NCBI GenBank assembly: GCA_017528345.1
Contig: JAFXOX010000047.1
Span: 25,628 to 89,627 of the forward strand
Direction: 5' to 3'
Length of the DNA stretch: 64,000 nt
Origin: Desulfovibrio sp.
GTDB lineage: Bacteria; Desulfobacterota; Desulfovibrionia; Desulfovibrionales; Desulfovibrionaceae
Below, piece after piece: positions 1-8,499 of the stretch (positions are counted from its first letter, which is position 1; the number at the start of each line of letters is the position of its first letter). The translations under genes were made by a program, and so were the position numbers. The notes beneath the pieces were generated by a model. That model was not told the DNA's origin. It was given only the letters and a program-made list of their open reading frames with translations, and did not search any database.

Positions 1-1
1 C

Positions 2-334
2 AAGGTCACCTATCATGACTCCTGCCACCTGAAGAAGAGCCTTGGTGTCACAGAACAGCCCCGTAAGCTGATCCAGGCCAACGGTAAATACACCCTGGTT
101 GAAATGAAAGAAGCTGACCGCTGCTGTGGTTGCGGAGGATCTTTCAATCTCTTCCACTACGACTACTCCCGCAATATTGGGCAGCGTAAACGGGATAATG
201 TCGTGGCCAGCGGAGCTTCTGTGGTTTCAGCAGGTTGTCCTGCGTGCATGATGCAGCTTGAGGACGTGCTTTCGCATAATAACGACAATATTCAAGTCAA
301 ACACCCCATTGAAATCTATGCGGAAAGCCTTTGA
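2..334 (+). CDS. Fe-S (CCG-domain) oxidoreductase subunit of a lactate/glycolate dehydrogenase, C-terminal part
   Basis: The gene is cut by the left window edge; only its last 110 residues are visible. They hold one complete cysteine-rich CCG domain: HDSCHLKKSLG near the start, then DRCCGCGGSFN and GCPACMMQLED. This is the pattern of heterodisulfide-reductase-like and GlcF/LutA/LldE subunits, which pass electrons from 2-hydroxyacid oxidation through a bound [4Fe-4S] cluster. The stop is followed after 52 nt by the LutC-like gene on the same strand, so it is probably part of one lactate-utilization operon. Whether it belongs to a GlcD/GlcF-type D-lactate dehydrogenase or is LutA itself cannot be decided without the missing N-terminus. 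Confidence 0.85.
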   Translation, partial: KVTYHDSCHLKKSLGVTEQPRKLIQANGKYTLVEMKEADRCCGCGGSFNLFHYDYSRNIGQRKRDNVVASGASVVSAGCPACMMQLEDVLSHNNDNIQVKHPIEIYAESL

Positions 335-386
335 TCGCCGCGAGATCTCGCTCCTGCACTTTTGTTAACTCACTAAGGAGAACATC

Positions 387-1016
387 ATGCCTGAATTCAA
401 TCAGGAACTGATCGAAGCCTTCAAGGCCAAAGCCGCACTGGTCAGTGCTAAAGTGGTAGAAAAGGCAACAATTGCAGACGCTCTGCAGTATGCCTTTGAG
501 GTATGCCAGGCCAAGGAACCGGCACAACTGCTCGCGCCGGAAAATTGTGAAACAGGGCCGAAAGGACCTCTTGGCTGCCCGACTCGTGCTACCAAGATCC
601 TCGCGGCCCCGAGTCTTTCCGATGAAGACTTCGCTGCTCTCGAAAAACTCTGTGAAGGCAAGAATATCGCCTGTATCAAAGATAACCTGCGTAAACACCT
701 CGCAGGCATTGATGTGGGTTTCAGCTTTGCCGAACTCGGTGTTGCCGCCAGCGGCACCTGTATGGCCATCACGGACAAGGAAGACGTACGTCTTTCAGGA
801 ATGATTGCCGAAATTCATGTGCTTGTGCTGCAAAAATCCAAGATCTATCCTGATCTGCCCTCCATCGCCCCGTTTTTGCGTGAACGCATGAATGGCGGCA
901 AGGTCAGCTATACGACCCTGATCACCGGTCCAAGCCGTACGGCCGACATCGAACGGGTAGGCGCCATCGGCGTCCATGGACCACTGGAACTGCACATCAT
1001 TCTTCTGGAGGGCTAA
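387..1016 (+). CDS. lutC: LutC-like LUD-domain lactate utilization protein
   Basis: The 209-residue protein is a single LUD (LutB/LutC, YkgG) domain. The C-terminal segment ITGPSRTADIE...GVHGPLELHIILLE is the characteristic signature of LutC. In the Lut system this subunit works with the Fe-S proteins LutA and LutB to oxidise L-lactate to pyruvate at the cytoplasmic membrane; its own chemical role is unsettled. AAGGAG lies 6-7 nt before the ATG. It is followed after only 3 nt by the LutB-like gene, which indicates co-transcription and translational coupling. Length matches the family. Confidence 0.9.
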   Translation: MPEFNQELIEAFKAKAALVSAKVVEKATIADALQYAFEVCQAKEPAQLLAPENCETGPKGPLGCPTRATKILAAPSLSDEDFAALEKLCEGKNIACIKDNLRKHLAGIDVGFSFAELGVAASGTCMAITDKEDVRLSGMIAEIHVLVLQKSKIYPDLPSIAPFLRERMNGGKVSYTTLITGPSRTADIERVGAIGVHGPLELHIILLEG

Positions 1017-1019
1017 CTC

Positions 1020-3173
1020 ATGCATACTGCACCAACCAGCGCCGCGGATTATCATAACAGGATTGACGAAGCCCTGCACGACGACTTTCTCAGACGTACT
1101 CTGGATAAGTTCGCGGTGGAATACCGCAAGAGCCGCACAGATGTCTTTCAGGAAGTCGACGAACGCGGCCTGATCAAACAAATCGCCGACGCCAAAGACT
1201 ATGCCTGCCAGCATATGGACGAGCTCTATGCGCAGTTCAAAAGCGAAGCAGAAAAACGCGGCGTGCATGTCCATTTGGCCAAAGACGCGGCAGAAGCCCG
1301 CATGATCATTGCGCGCATTGCCCGCCAAAGCAACGTCAAATACATTGTCAAATCCAAATCCATGACAGCCGAGGAAATCGAGCTCAATCCCGAACTCGAG
1401 CGTCAGGGCTTTGTAGTGGACGAAACTGACCTTGGCGAATGGATCATCCAGCTGCGCCATGAAGGTCCCTCGCATATGGTCATGCCGGCCATTCACCTCT
1501 CCCGCTATCAGGTGGCCGACGTTTTCCAGAAAGCCACAGGTGAGGAGCAGGATCGCGAAGACATTCAGCGTCTCGTGAAAGTTGCCCGCGTGCAGTTGCG
1601 CCGCAAATTTATCAATGCCGACATGGGCATCAGCGGTGCCAACTTCGCTATTGCTGAAAACGGCGCCATTGCCACCGTGACCAACGAAGGCAATGCCCGT
1701 ATGGTGACAACGCTGCCGCGGGTGCATGTGGCCATTGCCGGTCTCGACAAACTCATCCCCTCACTTGATCAGGCTCTGACCACGCTTCTGGTTCTGCCCA
1801 GAAACGCCACGGCCCAGCGTCTGACCAGTTATGTGACCTGGATGTGCGGTGCCAATGAGTGCCAGTCGGCCAAAGGTGGCGTCAAGGAAATGCACGTGGT
1901 ATTTCTGGACAACGGCCGCCGTGAAATTTCCAAAGACCCGCTTTTCAAGCAGATTTTCCGCTGCGTGCGCTGCGGCGCCTGCGCCAATGTCTGCCCGGTC
2001 TTCCGTCTGGTGGGCGGCCACAAGATGGGCTATATCTACATTGGTGCCATCGGCCTGATTCTCACCTATTTCTTCCATGGCAAAGACAAGGCCAAGTATC
2101 TCTGCCAGAACTGCATTGGCTGTGAATCCTGTGCCAATGTCTGTGCCGGCGGCATTGAACTTCCGCGCCTGATCCGCGAAATCCGCAGCCGACTGACCGC
2201 TGAGGACGGAAGTGTCCCCGGAGCCCTGATGAGCGCGGCCATGAAGAACCGCAAGATCTTCCACTCCCTGCTCAAATTCGCCAGCTTCGCTCAAAAGCCC
2301 TTTACGGGTGGCACACAGTTCCAGCGTCATCTGCCTGCCATTTTCCTTGGCAAACACAGTTTTAAGGCTCTGCCGGCCATTGCCGACAAGGCCTTCAGAG
2401 ACCGCTGGCCCTCCATTGCGCCCAAGGTGAGCAATCCTGTCATGCGCGTGGCCATTTTCGGTGGCTGCGCTCAGGACTTTGTCTATCCTGAAGAGCTCGA
2501 AGCTGCCGTCAAGATTCTGGGCGCGAAGAACGTGTCTGTGGAATACCCCATGGAGCAGACCTGCTGCGGACTGCCCCTGGAAATGATGGGACAGCGCGCG
2601 ACCAGCAAGGATGTTGCCAAGCAGAACATCAATGCTTTCTACAATGGCAACTACGATTATGTGGTCACCCTCTGTGCCAGCTGTGCCTCCCATCTCAAGC
2701 ACAGCTATCCCAAGCTCCTGGCTGATGATCCTGAAATGAGCCGCAAGGCCGAATTCTTCTCCGAAAAGGTTATTGATTTCAGCTCCTTCATCCATGACAA
2801 GCTTAAGCTGACAGCCGATGACTTTGTGAACAACGGCGAAAAGATCACCTATCATGCTTCCTGCCACCTTTGCCGTGGTCTGCAGGTCAAGGAGGCCCCG
2901 CGCGAGCTGATCAAGGATGCCGGCGAATACATACCTTGTGCCGAAGAGGAAGTGTGCTGCGGTTTTGGTGGAACCTATTCTGCCAAGTTCCCCGAAATTT
3001 CCGCCAAACTCCTCGAGAAGAAGCTGGACAATGTGGCCGCCACCGGCGCCACAACGCTTGTTGTGGACTGCCCCGGCTGTGTCATGCAGCTCAAGGGTGG
3101 TGCTGAAAAGCGCAAGATGGGTGTCACCGTCAAGCATATGAGCGAATTGCTTGCTGAACATCTCAAGAAGTAA
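1020..3173 (+). CDS. LutB-LutA type fusion: LUD domain, ferredoxin-type clusters and two CCG domains
   Basis: The 717-residue protein joins modules that are separate proteins in Bacillus. An N-terminal LUD domain (about residues 50-290) is followed by two cysteine motifs for [4Fe-4S] clusters, CVRCGACANVCP near residue 315 and CQNCIGCESCANVC near residue 360. Two C-terminal CCG domains follow (TCCGLP and CASCASHLKH; then HASCHLCRG, VCCGFGGTYS and DCPGCVMQL). LutB normally ends soon after its ferredoxin part, so the last 270 residues look like a fused LutA/HdrB-type subunit. With the LutC-like partner this could make a two-gene lactate dehydrogenase. Similar long proteins occur in Desulfovibrio lactate operons (recollection). 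The gene ends at a strong terminator. Confidence 0.9.
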   Translation: MHTAPTSAADYHNRIDEALHDDFLRRTLDKFAVEYRKSRTDVFQEVDERGLIKQIADAKDYACQHMDELYAQFKSEAEKRGVHVHLAKDAAEARMIIARIARQSNVKYIVKSKSMTAEEIELNPELERQGFVVDETDLGEWIIQLRHEGPSHMVMPAIHLSRYQVADVFQKATGEEQDREDIQRLVKVARVQLRRKFINADMGISGANFAIAENGAIATVTNEGNARMVTTLPRVHVAIAGLDKLIPSLDQALTTLLVLPRNATAQRLTSYVTWMCGANECQSAKGGVKEMHVVFLDNGRREISKDPLFKQIFRCVRCGACANVCPVFRLVGGHKMGYIYIGAIGLILTYFFHGKDKAKYLCQNCIGCESCANVCAGGIELPRLIREIRSRLTAEDGSVPGALMSAAMKNRKIFHSLLKFASFAQKPFTGGTQFQRHLPAIFLGKHSFKALPAIADKAFRDRWPSIAPKVSNPVMRVAIFGGCAQDFVYPEELEAAVKILGAKNVSVEYPMEQTCCGLPLEMMGQRATSKDVAKQNINAFYNGNYDYVVTLCASCASHLKHSYPKLLADDPEMSRKAEFFSEKVIDFSSFIHDKLKLTADDFVNNGEKITYHASCHLCRGLQVKEAPRELIKDAGEYIPCAEEEVCCGFGGTYSAKFPEISAKLLEKKLDNVAATGATTLVVDCPGCVMQLKGGAEKRKMGVTVKHMSELLAEHLKK

Positions 3174-3181
3174 TTGCTACC

Positions 3182-3214
3182 GGCTCACGGGATTCTTCCC
3201 GTGAGCCCTCTTTT
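3182..3214 (+). terminator. Rho-independent terminator of the lactate oxidation operon
   Basis: Perfect 11-bp stem GGCTCACGGGA/TCCCGTGAGCC with a 4-nt loop, followed by CTCTTTT. It starts 8 nt after the LutB-like stop codon. Confidence 0.85.
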
Positions 3215-3323
3215 CTTGCGTACATGATACTCTATAAAGTACATCGCCTGCACGCTGAAAGCGGAGTGGCTGCAAGCGAAATTTCGCGACCCAAACTTCC
3301 GCCATTCCCCTCAGGGAGGATTT

Positions 3324-4997
3324 ATGTCCATAGGCGTTCTCGCTTCGCTAGCGGTTTTGCCCATCCTTGTGGCACTGATTCTGATGGTGGGCTTTCGTCA
3401 GCCCTCCACGCGTGCCATGCCGCTGGCCTTCTTGACTGGTGCGGCTCTTGCCATTTTAGTCTGGAAAATGCCCCTTGCCCATGTGGGAGCATTATTCCTT
3501 GAAGGTACTGTCAATGCCATCGGCGTCTTGATCATCGTCTTTGGTGCCATTCTCATTTACTACACCCTGCAGTCCAGCGGCGCCATGGAGACCATTCAGG
3601 CCGGTATGACGAAAGTTAGCCCTGACCGCCGCGTACAGGCCATCATTGTGGGCTACATGTTCGGAGCCTTTATTGAAGGTGCCGCAGGCTTTGGTACTCC
3701 GGCAGCCCTGGCAGCTCCTCTGCTCCTGGGTCTTGGTTTTCCGCCCATCTGTGCAGCTGTTGTCTGTCTAGTCTTCAACTCCTTCCCTGTGACCTTCGGT
3801 GCTGTGGGTACTCCCATCATCGCAGGCTTCAAAAGTCTTGCCGTACCCGCCGGCGTTGCTGATCAGCAGGCCCTCTTTGCTCTGATCGGTCAGAACGTCA
3901 CCCTGATGCACGGTGCCATGATCTTCATCCTGCCCATCTTCATGCTCGGCTTTATGACCCGTTTCTACGGCAAGAACAAGAGCTGGAGCGAAGGCTTTGC
4001 GGCGTGGAAGTACTGCATCATGGCCGGTCTGATCTTCGCTATTCCCTATTATGCTATCGCTTGGCTTGCCGGTCCTGAAGTACCCTCTCTGGTGGGTGGC
4101 CTGGTCGGTCTGGCCCTGCTTATCTCTCTGACCAAGAAGGGCATCTGCGTGCCTGAAGGCAATTGGCAGTTTGCTCCCCATGCCGAGTGGAAGCCTTCCT
4201 GGACAGGTCAGATTGCTGCTTCAGATGTGACCGAATACAAGGAACATATGAGCCAGTTCATGGCTTGGTTGCCCTATATCCTCTGCGGTGCCATCCTCGT
4301 GATCACCCGTGTGCCTGCCTTCGGTCTCAAGGGCCTCATGGCCGCCAACCCTGCAGCGACCTTTGCTCTGCCCCAGCTCGTTGAAGGCATCAAGGTCAAT
4401 GCCTCCATCAACCTCCTCTGGTTGCCTGGCACAATTCCCTTTGTCCTGGTTGCGCTCTTAACCATTGCCCTGCACGGTATGAACGGCGCTAAGGTTGCTG
4501 AGGCCTGGGGTACCACCTTTGCCAAGATGAAGGCTCCGACCATTGCTCTGATTGCAGCCGTGGCCCTTGTCTCCATCTTCAAGGGTTCTGCCCAGAACCC
4601 CGTGGGCTATGACTCCATGCCTCTGGCCATGGCTAAGGTCTGTGCCGCTGCCATGGGTAGTGCCTGGCCGGCCGTGGCTTCCTATATCGGCGGCCTTGGT
4701 GCCTTTATCACAGGCTCCAACACCGTGTCCGACATGCTCTTCGCCAACTTCCAGTGGGACGTGGCTCAGCAGCTGCAGTTTAACGTGAAGCAATCCATTG
4801 CTGTTATCGCAGCTCAGGGTGCCGGCGGCGCCATGGGTAATATGATCTGCGTGCACAATATCGTGGCTGCCTGCGCCGTTACGGGCCTCATTGGCCGTGA
4901 AGGTGATATCTTGAAGCAGACCATCTGGCCCTTCCTGCTCTACAGTATTCCTGTGGGCATTGTGGCTTCTATTCTCTGCTTCAGCGTCTATGCCTAA
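3324..4997 (+). CDS. lctP: L-lactate permease, LctP family
   Basis: The 557-residue protein is an integral membrane protein with about a dozen hydrophobic segments and family features such as [22 protein letters not shown] near residue 115 and the C-terminal [14 protein letters not shown]...[24 protein letters not shown]. LctP/LldP proteins import lactate with protons and supply substrate for the oxidation genes just upstream. GGGAGG lies 6 nt before the ATG. A TATAAA at 3233-3238 in the leader could be a -10 element but lacks a good -35 partner. Length is normal for the family. It has its own terminator, so it may be transcribed separately from the Lut genes. Confidence 0.95.
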   Translation: MSIGVLASLAVLPILVALILMVGFRQPSTRAMPLAFLTGAALAILVWKMPLAHVGALFLEGTVNAIGVLIIVFGAILIYYTLQSSGAMETIQAGMTKVSPDRRVQAIIVGYMFGAFIEGAAGFGTPAALAAPLLLGLGFPPICAAVVCLVFNSFPVTFGAVGTPIIAGFKSLAVPAGVADQQALFALIGQNVTLMHGAMIFILPIFMLGFMTRFYGKNKSWSEGFAAWKYCIMAGLIFAIPYYAIAWLAGPEVPSLVGGLVGLALLISLTKKGICVPEGNWQFAPHAEWKPSWTGQIAASDVTEYKEHMSQFMAWLPYILCGAILVITRVPAFGLKGLMAANPAATFALPQLVEGIKVNASINLLWLPGTIPFVLVALLTIALHGMNGAKVAEAWGTTFAKMKAPTIALIAAVALVSIFKGSAQNPVGYDSMPLAMAKVCAAAMGSAWPAVASYIGGLGAFITGSNTVSDMLFANFQWDVAQQLQFNVKQSIAVIAAQGAGGAMGNMICVHNIVAACAVTGLIGREGDILKQTIWPFLLYSIPVGIVASILCFSVYA

Positions 4998-5018
4998 GCT
5001 TCGACGCCATTGATTTCT

Positions 5019-5046
5019 GGGCGGGACTTGTCCCGCCCTTTTTTTT
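5019..5046 (+). terminator. Rho-independent terminator of lctP
   Basis: Perfect 8-bp stem GGGCGGGA/TCCCGCCC with loop CTTG followed by eight T residues, 21 nt after the permease stop. Confidence 0.9.
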
Positions 5047-5117
5047 GCCTGAATCTGATAATTAGCGACTCTTGACGTTGGCTCACGTCCCAACGAAAAA
5101 AAGTGCCCAAGCGCTGC

Positions 5118-5146
5118 TTGTTGAATTTGCAAAAAAGTGCTATAGA
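5118..5146 (+). promoter_or_regulatory. Possible sigma-70 promoter of the PilZ gene
   Basis: TTGTTG, a 17-nt spacer and TATAGA lie 60-90 nt upstream of the ATG at 5206. The spacing is ideal but both hexamers are imperfect. Confidence 0.35.
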
Positions 5147-5205
5147 TTGAACTATCGCTAGAAAATCTCTGACACAAGCGGCCAAGACATTTCACTTTTT
5201 CTGCC

Positions 5206-6108
5206 ATGAATGCCGAATCCTCCCAAGACCTTTTTTCCATGTGGAGACCATCCAGTCTTCCCGTGCTTGAGCAGGTGTACAACAACAGAATTCCCCTGAC
5301 TCTGATCTTATCTCACGGTTTCAGTGGAAAATCCCTAGCTGTGCAACTTAAGGGGGTTATCTGTAAGATCGCCGGCAATGTCGTGCGCTTTGGCATAGAA
5401 AGTCAAAAAACCATCCCTACAACAGCTCCTGCCAAACTTGCTCAGGGTCAGGTCGTCGCCGATGTCTTTTTCAATATGAGCCTGCAAAAGCCAGGCGGTA
5501 TTGTTGAACCCATGGGCTATAACGGCGAAGCAAGCATCCTCAGCACCACCACGGATTCCGAAGGAAAACCCACAGAACTGCTGCTGCGTTTTGGGCATGC
5601 CTTCAATACCAGACGCATGCGCCGTGATGAGCGCTATGACTGGAGAGATGACATTCCAGCCACCCTTGGCCTCGATCTCCTCAATGGCATTCCGCAGACA
5701 CGTCTGGAACTCAAAACCATTCTCAGCAACTGCGTCACCAACAATAAAATTTTCCAGTTTTCCCTCCTCAATATCTCTGCTGGCGGCGTCTGTATCAAAA
5801 TCCCTCCACATGCTACCAAAAGTGCCTCAAGCGCCATCTTCTTTTTCCTCCTGTCACTCAAGACAGAGGGACAAAAAAATGTCCCCTTCTTTTTGCTTGG
5901 CAAGAAACTTGGCCTGCACTACACACAGAAAGATAAAGAAGCTGACGGTTTCCGCATGCAGTTCACCCATGAGCTTGACTGGATCCACAGTCAGGCAAAA
6001 CTGCTGTGGCGAGACATTGAAAAAACAGGCTCTGCGAACTTGCGTTCAACCCTTGCTTTCCTCATGAGCACGCAAAAATCCCAGGTTTTGCCGGCCACAA
6101 AGGCCTAG
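5206..6108 (+). CDS. PilZ-domain protein (putative c-di-GMP receptor)
   Basis: This 300-residue cytoplasmic protein has no signal peptide. A degenerate N-terminal beta domain resembles the YcgR-type partner domain. A PilZ domain follows, with the arginine-rich c-di-GMP motif RRMRRDERYD near residue 136 and NISAGGVCIKIP near residue 187, matching the RxxxR...(D/N)xSxxG pattern. PilZ proteins bind c-di-GMP and act on motility, exopolysaccharide or adhesion; the target here is unknown. A GGDEF protein is encoded at 61.8-63.1 kb. No Shine-Dalgarno sequence precedes the ATG at 5206; a second in-frame ATG at 5239 also lacks one. The gene stands alone between two terminators. Confidence 0.8.
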   Translation: MNAESSQDLFSMWRPSSLPVLEQVYNNRIPLTLILSHGFSGKSLAVQLKGVICKIAGNVVRFGIESQKTIPTTAPAKLAQGQVVADVFFNMSLQKPGGIVEPMGYNGEASILSTTTDSEGKPTELLLRFGHAFNTRRMRRDERYDWRDDIPATLGLDLLNGIPQTRLELKTILSNCVTNNKIFQFSLLNISAGGVCIKIPPHATKSASSAIFFFLLSLKTEGQKNVPFFLLGKKLGLHYTQKDKEADGFRMQFTHELDWIHSQAKLLWRDIEKTGSANLRSTLAFLMSTQKSQVLPATKA

Positions 6109-6152
6109 GCCCCTCTTCACATATTTACATTCCTCTATCGACGTTATACAGC

Positions 6153-6188
6153 GCAAAAAAGCCGCCCGGTTCTGGGCGGCTTTTTTGC
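6153..6188. terminator. Bidirectional terminator between the PilZ gene and the convergent secreted-protein gene
   Basis: GCAAAAAAGCCGCCC and GGGCGGCTTTTTTGC form a perfect 15-bp stem with loop GGTTCT. A-tract and T-tract give U-runs on both strands, serving both flanking genes. Confidence 0.9.
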
Positions 6189-6205
6189 TGCAAACAAAGA
6201 AAATC

Positions 6206-6646
6206 TTACTTTGCGTCCTTAAACGAATCCATAATCTTGGTCATCGTCGCTTCATCAGGGCCCGCCAAGATAACAGTGCAGAATTTGTCGCCATCGACGA
6301 TGACCAGGATCTTCATCTTGACGCCATCAACTTCGGCTTCCAGAAGTGTCTGGGTGGCATCAAGATCCTCGGTTGAGAGAATTTTTCCACCCAATTTCTG
6401 TCCAATAAGCTTGGCCAGTTCAGAGGCAGATTTGCCGCCGTTTTTTGCGACTTGAATGCTGAACGATGATTTCTGATCAGGAGAAATCACCTGGCAGCCA
6501 CCATCGTTGGGTGTGGCTTTCCAGCCATCCGGCACGGTAATAGTGAACCTGGAAAAATCTGGGCCAAAAGTCTGATCCCCAGCAAAAGCTGGAGCAGCCA
6601 AAGCGAGACAAGCGACAAAACAACATGCGGAGATGAACTTTCTCAT
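6206..6646 (-). CDS. Small secreted protein, paralogue of the protein encoded at 38494-38943
   Basis: The product is 146 residues with a clear Sec signal peptide (MRKFISACC...ALAAPAFAG), so it is periplasmic or exported. The ATG at 6646 was chosen because GGAG lies 7 nt upstream and the signal peptide starts there; a longer frame to 6733 has no such support. The mature part contains WKATPNDGG, a Ser/Lys-rich middle and the C-terminal motif VDGDKF...ILAGPDEATMTKIMDSFKDAK. The same motifs recur in the protein at 38494. The closest general resemblance is to small one-domain periplasmic proteins of unknown function. I assign no function. Confidence 0.8.
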   Translation of the reverse strand: MRKFISACCFVACLALAAPAFAGDQTFGPDFSRFTITVPDGWKATPNDGGCQVISPDQKSSFSIQVAKNGGKSASELAKLIGQKLGGKILSTEDLDATQTLLEAEVDGVKMKILVIVDGDKFCTVILAGPDEATMTKIMDSFKDAK

Positions 6647-6789
6647 GGGATTTCTCCTTTTGGTGAAAAACATCTTTGGCCAACGACAAAAAGACGAAAG
6701 CGAAAATTGTGGGCAACACAAAAATGGCTGCACGCAACGAAGATCTCTCGCCTTTGTCTGAACCTCAAAAAAGCGGCACGCGCTGAGAT

Positions 6790-8439
6790 CTATGCGCCCT
6801 TGTGCAGGAGATCATCCATAAATTTCAAAGCATCCTTCTGCAATGCCTCAAGCTCTTTCTGACCCTTGAAGGATTCCGTGTAAAGCTTGCAGATGGCTTC
6901 TGTACCTGAAGGCCGCACAGCAAACCAACCATCCGGGCTTGTCACCTTGACGCCGCCAATGGCAGCGTTATTGCCCGAGGCATGGGTTTCCACAGAGACA
7001 ATGGGGGCCCCTGCAAGCGTCTTCATGGTCACAGAATCCTTGGAGAGCGATTTCAAAAGCTTCTTGGTTGCCGTATCGCAAGGGGCATCCAGACGCTGAT
7101 AGTGGGGTTCTCCAAGCTCACGGGTCAGCTGCGTATAGATTTCCGAAGGCGAACGATCCTCCTTGGCCATCATCTCACAGGCAAGCATGCAGAGCAGTGG
7201 CCCATCCTTATCTGTGCTCCAGACAGAGCCGTCAAAACAAAGGAAACTTGCGCCAGCACTTTCCTCGCATCCCATACCGCAGCGACCGTCATGCAGATAC
7301 GGCACAAACCATTTAAAGCCAACAGGCACTTCAATCACAGGCCTTTTCAGCAGAGCCGCCACTCTGTCAATGAGGCCTGTTGTCACAAGGGTTTTGCCGA
7401 TCCCGCAACTGGCAGGCCACTGCGTTCTGGTTCGAAAGAGATACCAGGCAACGGCTGAAAGATAGTGATTGGGATTCATCAAGCCGCTCTTCGTGACAAT
7501 ACCGTGACGGTCAGAATCAGGATCACAGGCAAAAGCCAGGTCAAAGGAGTCCTTCATTTTCAAAAGACCGCTCATGGCATAGGGCGAAGAGCAGTCCATA
7601 CGAATTTTGCCGTCTTTGTCACAGGGCACAAAGCGGAACGTGGGATCCACCTCGTGATTGACAATGGTCAGATCGAGACCGAAGCGATCGGCAATATCCT
7701 CAAAGAAGGCCAGACTTGCACCACCTAAGGGATCAACGCCCAGATGCAGGCCTGAGCTTTTGATGCTCTCCATGTCCACGGCCTTGGGCAGATCGGCGCA
7801 GTACTGCGCCACAAAATCGTGCTCAGCCACAAACTTGGATTTTCTGGCTGCGGTGAGATTTGTGATCTTCACCTTGCGATTGTCGTCTTTAAGGTAGGTA
7901 TTGGCACGCTCCTCTATCCAGGCCGTCACATCGGTATCAGCCGGACCTCCATGGGGAGGATTATACTTAAAGCCTCCGTCCTGTGGCGGATTATGAGATG
8001 GCGTGATGACGATTCCGTCAGCCAATCCTTCCGTGCGCCCGGCATTCCAAGAGAGAATGGCATGTGAAATGGCAGGCGTGGTTGTATAGGCATTGTGAGA
8101 GGCCACTCGCACCTCTACCTCATTGGCCACAAGAACTTCCAAAGCCGAGCGAAAGGCCGCTTCAGAAAGGGCATGGGTGTCTCCACCCATATAGAGAGGG
8201 CCTGTGATGCCCTGTTTCCGGCGGTAGTCGCAGACCGCCTGGGTAATGGCATAGACATGCTCTTCATTAAAGGTATGCAAAAAAGAGTTGCCACGATGAC
8301 CAGAAGTACCAAAGGAGACCAGCTGCTCTGAATTTTCCGTATCCGGAAATTCCGTATAATAGGCAGCCATCAGTCGAGGAAGCGAGACAAGGGTTTCCGG
8401 GGCCGGAAGCTGGCCGGCATTACTGTGAACAACCGCCAT
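6790..8439 (-). CDS. pgm: Phosphoglucomutase (alpha-D-glucose phosphate-specific)
   Basis: The 549-residue protein interconverts glucose 1-phosphate and glucose 6-phosphate. It has the phosphoserine loop TPSHNPPQDGG with the catalytic Ser at 148, the metal loop DPDSDRHG at about 306-313 and the phosphate-binding segment VRPSGTEAICKLYTES near the C-terminus. It matches the length and layout of the E. coli Pgm type. AGAGG precedes the ATG. Glucose 1-phosphate links it to glgB at 14.2 kb and to the CDP-glucose genes at 27.7 kb. It follows degP on the same strand but a terminator separates them. Confidence 0.95.
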   Translation of the reverse strand: MAVVHSNAGQLPAPETLVSLPRLMAAYYTEFPDTENSEQLVSFGTSGHRGNSFLHTFNEEHVYAITQAVCDYRRKQGITGPLYMGGDTHALSEAAFRSALEVLVANEVEVRVASHNAYTTTPAISHAILSWNAGRTEGLADGIVITPSHNPPQDGGFKYNPPHGGPADTDVTAWIEERANTYLKDDNRKVKITNLTAARKSKFVAEHDFVAQYCADLPKAVDMESIKSSGLHLGVDPLGGASLAFFEDIADRFGLDLTIVNHEVDPTFRFVPCDKDGKIRMDCSSPYAMSGLLKMKDSFDLAFACDPDSDRHGIVTKSGLMNPNHYLSAVAWYLFRTRTQWPASCGIGKTLVTTGLIDRVAALLKRPVIEVPVGFKWFVPYLHDGRCGMGCEESAGASFLCFDGSVWSTDKDGPLLCMLACEMMAKEDRSPSEIYTQLTRELGEPHYQRLDAPCDTATKKLLKSLSKDSVTMKTLAGAPIVSVETHASGNNAAIGGVKVTSPDGWFAVRPSGTEAICKLYTESFKGQKELEALQKDALKFMDDLLHKGA

Positions 8440-8458
8440 AATGAACCTCTCTTGGGAA

Positions 8459-8490
8459 AGAAAAGGCCGGAGCGCATGAGCACTCCGGCC
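8459..8490 (-). terminator. Rho-independent terminator of degP
   Basis: On the minus strand GGCCGGAG/CTCCGGCC forms an 8-bp stem followed by TTTTCTTTC, 10 nt after the degP stop. Confidence 0.75.
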
Positions 8491-8499
8491 GTCACAGAC

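Noticed and set aside
795..1727. 310-codon minus-strand frame opposite the Lut genes
   Set aside because: Antisense shadow of two certain genes; His- and Phe-rich composition typical of such shadows.
1761..3161. 466-codon minus-strand frame opposite the LutB-like gene
   Set aside because: Shadow of a gene with intact Fe-S motifs on the plus strand.
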